DNA from: Paragordius varius
Lineage: Eukaryota; Nematomorpha
Assembly (NCBI GenBank): GCA_964247055.1
Contig: OZ176056.1
Location: forward strand, 7,564,001-7,628,000
Reading direction: 5' to 3'
Length of the DNA stretch: 64,000 nt
The notes under the pieces: model-generated
Database searches by the model: none
The model's input: the letters and a program-made list of their open reading frames with translations, nothing else
What the model was told of the DNA's origin: nothing
Shown here: piece by piece, positions 34,894 to 47,200 of the stretch
Numbering within the stretch: position 1 is the stretch's first letter
Layout of the letters: the number at the start of each line of letters is the position of its first letter
Made by a program: the position numbers and the translations under genes

Positions 34894-35439
34894 AAGTAAT
34901 AGATCTGCAAATAATTAACACTATCATATTAATAATATCGTTTATTACATCTTTAGAATTAGAATTAATATTAAATTAAATCATAAATATATTTTAAAAG
35001 TAAAAGATTTACATTAAAATTTTGATTTAAACTCTAAAAGTCAAAAATTTAGAAATCCCCCTTCCCCTCTTAGAAAGGTATATTTATGCGCACAAATGCT
35101 GAGATCGCGCGTTAGTTTTGATTTTTTTTTCACAAATGCATGCTTTTGCTTCAAAGTTTAAATTGTAGCAAAATTTTGTTAAAGCGTACTTCATGGTATT
35201 GTATGTCAAATACAAAGGTGATACAATAGTTTTTTTTGAATACTAATTTTGTCTATAATCTAAGATCACTTATATAAATAATGTATTCAAATCATTTAAC
35301 ATATTCCCTTGTCCGAATCCAAGCCGGTGCTTTTCTTTCCTTGTTTTCGCCGTTGTCTCCCCGTTTTCGACCTGAGTTCTTTATCATTCTCCTTTCCGTT
35401 GCTTTGTCCCTCCACCACTTCCAGATAATTAATGGTTAA
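34894..35439. other. Intergenic; base composition rises toward the right
   Basis: No gene seen. From about 35290 the sequence is noticeably less AT-rich (TCCGAATCCAAGCCGGTGC) and may belong to the LTR-element fossil that follows. Confidence 0.3.
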
Positions 35440-36240
35440 ACTACTAAACTCATCAGTTTGGTTCACCGTTTAACCTCCCTCATACCCATCTCCACCCTTT
35501 ACAGTGCACGAGAGTACCCAATTCGTTCCAAGATTAAACCTTTTCTCCATCCCCCAATTCCTAACTTTAGAGAAACTCTCCCGATTAAATTTGGTTGTGT
35601 ATGGTGTCGCCATATACAATTGTTACGGGGGTATTTTTATAACCCAGGAGAAAGGGGTATTAATATTTCTTTTGAACAATAAGCTATAGGGACACTCTTT
35701 TGTGGCGCTATGGCGGAGCAATAACTCCACTTAATTTATTTTTTTCTAAAGTTGGAATCCACTAGTGATAAGTGTGCTTTTAAGGTCTATAAACCACGTC
35801 CCATATGTTCGTGAATCAAGGAGGGCACTTGGTGTTAAATGTTTGCTCGTTGCAAGGTATCTTCAAATTATTTAATGCAAAATATGAAGCATTATCAATA
35901 GCAATCATCGAAGAAACCCGTACATTACACATCAAACCAAAGCAAACGGAGTTAACATTTCTTAAGAATTCAACCACAGCTCATATCTACTATCGATAGC
36001 CACCAACCAAAACCCATTAAGACCGGCAAAATCCAGATTTATCATTCTATTCGATTTTTGAGTTAAACTGCTTTAAGATAACTTCGGTTTAGCTGACACA
36101 CTCCACCAAATCTCACATGACTTTCAATGTCTTGGTTTATACCTCGCCAAAAAACCCTAGCCCTTGCACACTATCTCATTAAATTTGCGCAAAATGTCCA
36201 ACATGCAAAAAGTTTAACGTCTTATTAAGCAAGCCCTGGG
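35440..36240 (-). mobile_element. Fossil LTR-retrotransposon pol (integrase) fragment
   Basis: The minus strand has integrase-like stretches in order: an RVFWRGINQDIESHV-type zinc-binding region, then a DFAG..GFWLVAIDSRY-type catalytic-core start. This resembles Ty3/gypsy-class LTR retrotransposons. The copy is old and broken by several changes. No LTRs or target-site duplications could be recognised, so the outer limits are approximate. The stretch is less AT-rich than its surroundings. Confidence 0.5.
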
Positions 36241-37010
36241 AATAATATGATGATTGCCCAATACAGCAATCCCTACGATGCTTGTATTTCATATACAACA
36301 AAAAATTTAAAGCCATTATCATACTTTATTGAAAAATGAATAAATAGAGAATGGAATAGTTGATTAAATCTTAATAATTTCCTCAAATTATGATCTCACC
36401 TCAATAATTAATCATTCAATAAAATATGCATTTATTCCTTAAAACATATATATTAATATTCTACATATATATCATCACATAACTATTTTCGTTTCGTTTC
36501 ACAATAAAAAATGTGGGATAGAATTATTATATACAAAATTTGGTGGTTTTTTGACGTTCTGACAACACATAACTCTTTATTTATAGGGGAAAAATGATTC
36601 AAAATTTTTTCAATCATATTTGCATGATTTTAAAATATTTTTTTGAGAAAAAAAGGGTAAATTAATTTTGAGATGCATTAGTTGTGATTGGGAGAAAGAC
36701 TGGCGGTGGATTGGCCCTTGAATCTAAAAGATAATAATAAATTAAATAAAATTTATCTATATTACGCAGATAAATGCGTAATAAAATATAAAAACGTTTT
36801 AGGATAAAATTTTATTTAAATTTTGCGGCGGTAATAATTGTATATAGAAAAACACATCTTTACTTTTTAAAGCTATATAAAACACAGAGTTTAAACCTAA
36901 AAAGTATGAATCTAGGCATATTTAATTAATTTTAGCTCACACACGATATATGCTAAAAATAATTGTTAAAATCATTTCATTATTTAAAGGTTTTAAATAC
37001 TTAAATAATA
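36241..37010. other. 3' flank of slmb, no gene seen
   Basis: AT-rich sequence downstream of the slmb stop codon. No recognisable repeat or second gene. Confidence 0.4.
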
Positions 37011-38216
37011 TCAATCAATACCCAATGTAATTGGAGTGGTGTGCCTTTGAATACTATTGATACTGCTTTGTATTGATAAATTTTGATTGTTATGATTGTT
37101 TAGGAGATTTAAGTTATTAGAGTTTATATTGGATACGATATTATTAGTTAATGTATTTTGTTGAGAGTTAACATTTTCGCCCATATTGTTTTCGATTGCA
37201 ATATGTTGTTCATTATTGATGTTTATATCAGCTTCTGCAGGGTTTTCTAAACCTAAAAGACACAAAAAAAACAAAATAAACCAAATTTCAAGATTTTTAA
37301 ATAAACCAAGGATTACCAGAGCTTTTAAAAAACTTTTTTGTAATTAAACCACCGTGTTTAATAATCTTAAAATTATCAGAGTCATAAATGTGGGAAGAAA
37401 CCGTGAAGCATAGCTAAAAAATATTAAGAAAAAATACATCCTTTTTTAATGTTAATATATAAAACACGTCCAATATATATATATATATATCAATTGATCA
37501 AAACTGTTTTTATCGAAATTGGACTTTTTCATTTATTATAAAAAGTTATAAAAATTGTTTAAAGACCATAAAAAAGATGTTTAATACCTCCTAGCGGTTC
37601 ACTTTGATGTTCATAGTTTAAGAAATCCCAAATTAGTATTGTATCATCATGCGATGAGGAAACAATTTGAAATTCATCGAATTGTAAGCGAAAAACGCGT
37701 CCGGTATGTTCCTAAAATTAAAAAGATTTTTATTAATGCAAAAAAAATTTGGGAAAAAAAAACATTTTATAGTATATATTGGCATAAAATGAAAATACAG
37801 TAAAAATTAAAATTATACGGACAACTAGTAAAAATATAAAGACAAATATTTTTTTCTAAAAAACCAACCATACTTTTATAAAGCTTCATTTTTCTCATAT
37901 AAATTATATTAATTACAATTGTAGGATATATGATTGATTGTGTAACCAATATACATATCAATTTTATACTTTGCAATTCAAAACAATTAGTTATCTTTTC
38001 AAAAAATAAAGATAAAAACGTATGCTTGTCTTTAAAAAAACATTTGTCTTTATATTTTTAAGTTTTGTCCGTATAATTTAAATATTTCTGTAGTCATGTA
38101 CTGTACTGTTTTATATAACTCATTTAAATTCAAATTAACACTGTAAACAATATTACAGAATCAAAAATATGATAATTGGGGGAATGTAAGCTTAATACGG
38201 AAAAATAAGGGTTTAA

Positions 38217-38262
<46 letters not shown>

Positions 38263-41200
38263 AGACTTAAATTTTGTCATTCTATAAACTAAACAATAAA
38301 TAGGAAACTATATTATACCACAAGCGTTTTAACACAAACGGATGATGAAGGGATTCGAGGATCAAGAGCTGAAACTAAATCCCATACTTTGATTTTTCTA
38401 AAAAATGTAAGAAAAAACGTACAAAATATACATTTACATGGTAAAAAAAAGACAGTAAATTGCAAAAAAAGACAGTAAATTGCAAAAAAAGGTTTATAAA
38501 CTCTTATAAATTCTATTTATTACAGTGTTAAAAAAACATAATATCTCTGTACAAAAATTATTACAGTAAAAATTGAAATTATACGAAACAAAATATGAAA
38601 ATATAAAGAAAAATATTTTTTTAGAAAGACAATCACACACTTTTTCAATCTTGATTTTTTTTAAATATAACCACCCATTGTTTTAAACAATAAAGTAGTA
38701 TAAAATAGAGATGTATATTGGTAACACAATCAAATATATATATATATATATATATATTATATAAATATTTATATGAGAAAAATTTAAATATGTAAAAAAG
38801 TATGCCTGTTTTTTTTTCAAAAAAAATATTGACTTTATATTTTTACATTTCAGTCCGTATAATCTCTCTTCCTACAAAAATTATTATTTTGTCAGCATAA
38901 TTCATATTTGCAAATGCATTTATAATAAATAATTGGGTATAATTTGCAAATCGTAAAAATATATAATTTTTTACCCATCGTAAGCCCCGCTGACAATGCG
39001 TTTATTATCAAATCGAATGCAACGGACTAATTCCTCGTGACCTTCAAGGATTCGAAGACAGGAACCACATTCAACGTCCCATAATCTAAGAATTATTTCA
39101 GACAACAAAAACAATTAAACACACACCAAAAACAGTATGGAATTACGAAAAATAAAAAAGGTTTATATATAATAAAACCAAAAACTTAAATATATATATA
39201 AATATACAATAAAAATTTGAATTATACGGACGCAATGTAAAAATATAAAGGCGAATATTTTTATCTAAAAGATAACAATACTTTTTAAAACCTTAATTAT
39301 TCCTACATAAGCTATTTCTAATTACAATTGTAAGGGACATAGAATTGATGGTGTTCTAGTAATATATATATCTCTATTCCACACTTTGCCATTTTAAACA
39401 ATGAGTTATATTTAAAAAAAATAAAGATAAGTATTGATGTCTTTTAGAAAAAAAATGTTTGCCTTTAAATTTTAACGTTTTGTCCGTATAATTTCAGTTT
39501 TTACTGTAAAAAACATAAAAAGAATATATGCTGTGCTGTGTCTAAAACCAAAAGGATAAAAAAAGTAGCAAATTTTTCATAAAGTGAATTAAATTATTAA
39601 AATATAAAGCTAGATCCCCTTGTATGAATATATATAAATTATTAAATTATAATTGAAATATATAATACCAAAAAGGTATCAAATATAGAGACAAATTAAG
39701 AGATGATACCACTTATATTCAAATTCCCTCTCGAACACAATTCAAATTTACCCTAAAATAGATTATGTGTTTTTTAAATTACAAAATACCTAAATTTTTT
39801 TATATTTAAAAAATGAAATTTTGTTTATTAAAATAACACTGAATAAAAAACTAAGCCATAAAGATATATTTTATATTAATAATGGGTTATTTAAGCCCAA
39901 AAACATATAATTAATCTATATTTAGGTGAGATGTTTGAATTATTCAACGGTGAAATTGAATTGTATATGGTATAATTTTATAATTTAATATAGTTTTCAA
40001 CAGTAATATCTAAAATACGTGAGAATCATAAACGTAACGACAGATAAAAAAACTTTAAAATCTTTAATATTTAACGTTCTTTTCTGTAAAAATAATTATT
40101 TTCTTTTACGTCTTAAGCATAAATTTCATGAGAATAACATCAAAATAGTGAAATGAATCAATACTCCCATAATTTATTTAAATATTTAAAACTGAAAAAT
40201 ATGTTTAAACCAAATGACCCATAAAGATAGTGCTATTTTGGCTAAAAAATCTCTAAAAAAAGGCAAAAAAATTTAATTTATACTATCACAACTTTATAAA
40301 ACCAAAAAAAAATGAGTTAAAAAATTCAATATAAAATTAAAATATTTATATTTACTTTTTTTTCAAGTTCTTTATCTACAAATTTTATTAATAATTTTCA
40401 ATTATTTTTTTTTAAAAACCATCTTTTTTTAAAGTAAAAAATTGGAAAAAACCCTTCACTACCTTATAGTATAATCGGATGAACCACTAACTATAAGCCT
40501 ATCCCTATATTGTAAACAAGCTATTCCCCTCTTGTGACCATTTAACGTTCGAACAAATTCACACGTGGCCGTATCCCAAACCTAATTATTTTACATGTAA
40601 AATCATTGCAATTAATATAAAAAATAGACTAAAGTTATGAAATTTATTTAAGACTTTTATTGTAAAATCTTTTTCAAAAAAAATGAAATTAATTATAACG
40701 TTTTTAGTTTTATCTATACGCATTTTAGCTTAATTTTAAATATATTGCTTAATATATCATGTGTCTCTCAATTTTGCTATACTAAAATTATATATAATGT
40801 ATTTATATTAGAATTCTAGGTCTTATTTTTTAAAAAAGTAACATTTTTTCCGAAATAAAAAAAACGATTTTAATTAGAAAAATAAACGTTTTTTATTTAT
40901 TCAGAGGGATATCATATTTACGGTAAATTTTAGATTTAGAATAAAATAAAGACATATATTTTATTTATATCCTAATTTAATGAAATTCGTTTTCTTATGT
41001 TATAATTTATAATATATATATATATATATATTTTAAAAAAGCAAGTAATATTATAGGTTTCGCCATAAAATACTAGTCTTTTACGTTTAAAATTTTTTTA
41101 TTATTTTTACTGTATTAGTATTCCAATTAATAAAAATATTATTTTTTTATTTTTAATTCACAATTATAAAAGTGTTTTTTTTCGAAATAGAAATATATAT

Positions 41201-44200
41201 AAAAAAATCTACTTATAATATTAATAATAATTTGTAGATAAAAAAGCAAAATTAACTTTTAAATATACTATTTACTTATTATTACAAAATCCTTGGTTTA
41301 GTTTTATTTAATTATATGAATAAAACATAAAAATTATTCTTAATTAACAACCCAAAAATACCGTAGTATTTGAATATTAATCAAACATAAAAAAAACCAA
41401 TTTTCTTTCCACCTCATTATCATAATTTTACCTTGATAGTTCGATCACCACTGGCAGAAACAATGTATTTCGCATCAAAATCTACAACATTCACAGCAGC
41501 CCGATGTCCAACAAGGACGCGTCTAAGGGAAATATCTTTGGATGATCGCATATCCCAAACAGCTATAGAACGGTCCTATGAAAATTATGAATTATAAAAA
41601 AAATGATTTAAAGTTTGACAAAAACCTTAAAAAGTTACTATTTTCGAAAAAAAATTGTAATGTCATAAAAAGTACGGTAAAAATAAAATTTATATGGATT
41701 CATATGAAAAATTAGGGACAATTTTTTATAAAAAAAATATAATCCTATAATTATTACAGTGATAATTAAAATAAGAGTAAAAAATGTAATTATAACAACA
41801 ACAGCAAGATTAATAGTTTTGAATTTTTTAAAAAGATTTTATATTTGTGACAATATTATAAGTTGTAAATTGTAATCTATTTCTTAATCATATATATATA
41901 AGGCTCAAAAACTCGGTTATTTTCCAAAAAATATTTCTATTTAATATTTACGCTTTGTCTTTTAATAATTTATTATGTAATTGAAACCAAAATCGAAAAT
42001 AGAACTTGTCTAATCTATAAAAATGTTTTATAAAATTAAAATAATTAAATTAAATTTGAGTTTTCGTAAAATTTATCTAAGAGAATATTAAATAAATGAG
42101 AACACAATGACTAAAAAATAAAATAAAAAAAACTGAATAAAAATTTTTCATTTAAGATACAATCTCAAATTTTTTATCTATTGTTAAAGTAAGTTAATAT
42201 GTACAAAAACAGATTTTGTTTTTTTACCGCAAAATACTTTAAAAAATGTTAATAAAGAAAAGTAAAAATCACTCAATTTTTGATAACAAAAAAGGATGTT
42301 TTAAAAAATAAAATTTACCTTTGAACAGGTAACCATAACACCCTCATCAAAACGTAAATGAAGTACGGCTTCACAATGATGTATTAGCGTATTTAACATT
42401 TCACCATTGTTCACATCCCATATTCTATTATCAAGGGGGAAAAAAATTAAATTTACAATAAAAATTTTATAAATATAATAAATTTTTGGATTTACAGTTC
42501 TTAGGTTTTTTAAAAAAAAGGTAGTATAATGAACACACCCGTAAAGATAAATGGGTTAAAGTATGCTATTTTTTTTTATAAGAGAGTGCAATTTAAAAGT
42601 ATATCGATATGTTGAAACTAAAAAAGCTCATTTTTAATATAAGCGAAAATAAAAGGTTAATAATTATCATTTAATATTTAAAATACAATTCTTGGGCACA
42701 GTTATTTCAATGCTAAAATATTTAATTTTTCTCTTTATAGCATCTATGAGATTAGGTTTAATTCAAGAGAGGGGGGGGATTATGAAAAAAAATCTTTTTA
42801 CATTATTAAAATATATATATATATAAATACTTAAATTGCGGTAATTGATTAACATATAATCAAATATGCGAATTATAAAAATATTTTAAGCCCTAGAAGA
42901 AAATATAAATTATAAATTTTTACATATTGATGAGTAAAACCAATATTAAATCATATTATACCTGACAGTCGCATCACTACTCCCTGTAACAATTATATTT
43001 TCATCATATTGCAAACAAAGGACAGAACCGGTATGTCCAGTTAAAACCTTTAAACATTCCAGTGTTTTATAATCCCAAATCTATCAATATGGGATAAAAA
43101 ATTGTATAAAATAAAATCTTTAATAGCCATAATATTAATTATACTCTTAATTAACAAAATAAAGCTAATTTTAAAATTAAAAAGCTAATTTACATGTAAT
43201 AAATATCACAATTTTACGCTTCGCCATAATCACAATCATAGATAGGCGTTAAATTAAGGATGATTCTGAAAAAATGAACAGCAAAGCTTAATGCCTTGTC
43301 TTTATCATACGATATTAAAAATTCTACTGTAAAATAAATGTCATATATGAAAAACTAAAAAAAACTACATTCCAATGTTTTTTAATAAAATCAGATGATT
43401 CAAAACTTGAAATAAATCCAAAATCCGCAATATTTAACCTTGATAGTATTATCCCGGAGACCACTGACAATTTTGGTGTCATCATACTGGAGACAATAGA
43501 CTCCTTTGCTATTTTCACTTCGACACTTTATACGTCGTAGGGCGTGTTGGCCCGCCTTCCAATGCGTTTGGAGGGTCGAAATATCATGCAGAACTGACCC
43601 GTACAATCGCTTATAAAACCAGGTAAGGAGTCTTACATTATTGGCTCTTGTTTCATTATTATTATTACTACAAAGATCTGTTTCAGAATCAAAGTTATTA
43701 ACGTTAAAATTATGTGGGGACGACGATATTGTTTCAAAACAATTGCCATGTTTAACGTTACTACTACTACTACTACTTCCAAGTTGTATAAAAGTTTTTA
43801 CATCATCTAAGATAAGAGCGGACACCGAGGGGGAATTAATCTTGGATACGGTTGATGATTCACCTAAAGATAATATACATAAAACAGATGGGTATTATCT
43901 GTAAAAAATAGATTTAATTTTATATAAATTAATATGAATATTCGAACAAAAAAAATATTAGATAACACATAAGAATTATATATATACCATTTACAGTTCA
44001 AATTCACCCTTGAACAATTCAAATTCACCCTTGAACAATTCAAATTCATTTTGAACAATTCAAATTCACCCTAAAAATAAATTATGCCTTTTCGAACTAA
44101 TATAACTCATTATTGATATGAAATATATGTTTATGGTATAGTTTATTATTTTTTCAGTATTATTTTAATTTAAAACAAAATTTTTATTTTTTAAAAAATA

Positions 44201-47200
44201 TATAAAATATAGGTATTTCTTTATCTTAAAAAACATATAATTTATTTAAGGGTGAATTTGAATTAAGGGTGAATTCGAATTGTTCAAGGGTGAATTTGAA
44301 TTGTTTAAGGGTAAAATGAATTGTAAATGGTATATGATAAATTTATAATCATAAAAATAATATATTTTATTCAAAACATTTAAATTTTGTTCATTATATA
44401 CAAACGTTTTTCATAAATCATTATAACACTTGTTAATTTTAGTTATAGGTAACAGTAAAGAGAGTAAATAAAAAAATTCATTCATATTATTTATAATAAA
44501 AACCGTCATTTACACCCATTTTATGAAATTTATTATTTATGTTAAAAATCTAAAAATCAGATGTGAATCTATTAAAATATATCATTATTAACACTTTCTT
44601 GAATTATAAGTTAACTTTATAAAATTAAACATTTATACATATTTATATTCATTTATAATTAATTTTTACTGCTTAAATATTACTTTTTTTCTCCAAAAAA
44701 ACTTTAAATTAAATTTTATAAAGCTTAAAATTAAATTAAATTGAAAACCATTTTGTCCATTATCTCCACTGCAATCTGGTAAGGGTTTAGATATAAAATT
44801 ATTATTGTTGTGTTTAGTTTCTGTGGTTTGGGGTTTTTGTTGATTATTAGGCGTAAATAATAAAATCTCCATCAGTTTGATAAAGTTGGCATCTAAGATC
44901 AATGCATCACCTAAGCCAAAAAGAAATAAGTAAGATAATCAATAAATTTATTAAAAATTAGTAATTTTTATCATTTTAACTTGAAAATTGTACGAAAAAT
45001 TCGCTAAAATCGAGAAAGTGTCCATAATAAGTAAGCATTTATTAATAATTAAAAAATTTTTTTTTTGGTGAAGTAGAGTTAATATGAATAAAAATTGAAG
45101 AGTTTTAAACTAAATAAAAGTCATGTCAGAGTTTTGAGATAATAAAAATGATATATTATTTATATTTTGTTTTACATTATAAGTTGCCATTAATATTTAA
45201 AATTTAAGTTCTATTTTACTAATCATGCATCATTATGAAACAAACGGACAAAGTTTTTCTTACTTAAAGTCAAAAAAAGTAACTTTTCATTAAACAGCTA
45301 CCCAAAAGTATAAACTCATAAAACGCATGAAAAAACAAACATATTTACAATAAAAAGTGCATAAAAAAACTTTTATCAATCATTTAAATTCTCGTCATTC
45401 ATTTATCACCTGATTATCCATTTCATAAAAAATAAAAACATTTTCAAAATCCACACTCTACTGAAATAATTAAAACATGAATAATACCATTTTTAACAAT
45501 AGAAGCGGGAGTTTTTGAATTTAAGGATGGTAAATTTTGTTGGTTATTAGTCCAAAATTTTATAACGGAAGTTTCGCATTGGTGTTCGGTTTTATTCTGT
45601 TGTTCTTCGGTATTCATGAAATTATTCGTATTTTGAGAATTAGTTTGTTGTAATAAAAAACTCATCATTAACGTGTGAAAAGAAGCATTATTGTTATTTT
45701 GAATCATTGTTGTTGATAAGGCTAAGGGTGATTGAAGAATAGATTCACCACGTCCACTCATTACATAAAATTTAAGTAGCAAGGTTTGAAAACAAGCCAA
45801 ACTTTGGGATAAATTGTGTGCTTTATACAGGTATTGTTTCCTAAAACAAGGTAAAAATTCATATAAAATTAAAAATTGTAAGGTTCATAATATTTTTTAT
45901 TCTAGTGGTATCATTATATGAATAAAATGTAAGGGGTAATATGTCTAGAATTCCCATAAACCTATATTTTGCGACTCAACATTGTTACATTAAGTTTAAA
46001 ATCCATTAATAATTAAAACGATTAAGTAAAAAAATATTTATCAGTAGATAAATGTCCACATTTTACATTTCTCTACAAATATTTAGAAAATTTAAATGTT
46101 TAAAGTGCTTTAAATTTTCACAAAACAAAAGTTTTGTTTTTATTGTGCAAAAAAACATTTAGACCACGTTTAACATTCAAAGATATCCATTATAAAATCA
46201 CTTGGAGTATAAACTAAAAGAGAAAAATAGACAAAATAATGCTTCTTAAACAGAAACCATGCTTGCTCTGCGTTTTGCAAGTTTAATCTTTTGTTGAAGC
46301 AGTTTTTAAACTAAATAAAAAGCCACCAACTTTATTGCCTCTTAAAGCAGTGGTTCCCAAAAAAAGGGGGGGGGGGCGAAAAATTCGGAGAATTTAATTA
46401 AAAATAAAACTCTAAAACAAACTAAAAGATTTCAAATGCGAATTATCAAAATTTGTCACACCGATATGGAAAAGATATTTCAAAAAAGGGCAAATATAAG
46501 AATCTCATTGATTGGAATTTTTATATCATTACACTGGACAACAAATTTTTCTGCCATTCGAGTTTTTTGCATTTTCTGATATTTAGTATCATTTTAACAG
46601 TAAATCTGAAATAAAAATTATAACTCGATGGAAGAATTTTGTATAATTTGATTTTTTATGCGCCCTCTTTATCAAAATTTTACTAAAAAATGTTTTTCTT
46701 TAAAAATATACAAGTAATGCCCATTTGTAATATATCATTCGAAAGAGTAATAAAAACTCTATAAAATGCATTCTAATATGTATTACATCGACAGTTAATA
46801 TTGGACACAAAGAGCGACAAACGCGCGAAGCGAGAGCATTTTTTTTAATTATTATATTTTTAAAACTAATGGATGAAAATAGCTCAAACTTTGTTTAGAT
46901 GGTGAATGTCCAAAAAAGATAACACAAGAAAATTTTTTTGATTAAAACATTTTTTATTGCTTTTATGTCACTCAAAACAGCCATTTTTAAGTTTTTTGTT
47001 TTTTAAAAATTACCATCTCATCAATATTAATTTATTTTCTTTACAAGGCTGATAATCTCGAAATTTTAAAGATAAAAACAAAGTTTAAGGTATTTTTGAT
47101 CATTTATAGCCATCATGTAATAAATTTACAGTTGTAACTATGCATTTTAGTATGGTAAAATATGATAATAATAATTTTTATTAAAAAAGAAAACCAAAAG

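Noticed and set aside
43641-43904. 87-residue plus-strand frame with Leu runs
   Set aside because: It is antisense to slmb exon 5, whose reading is fixed by homology.
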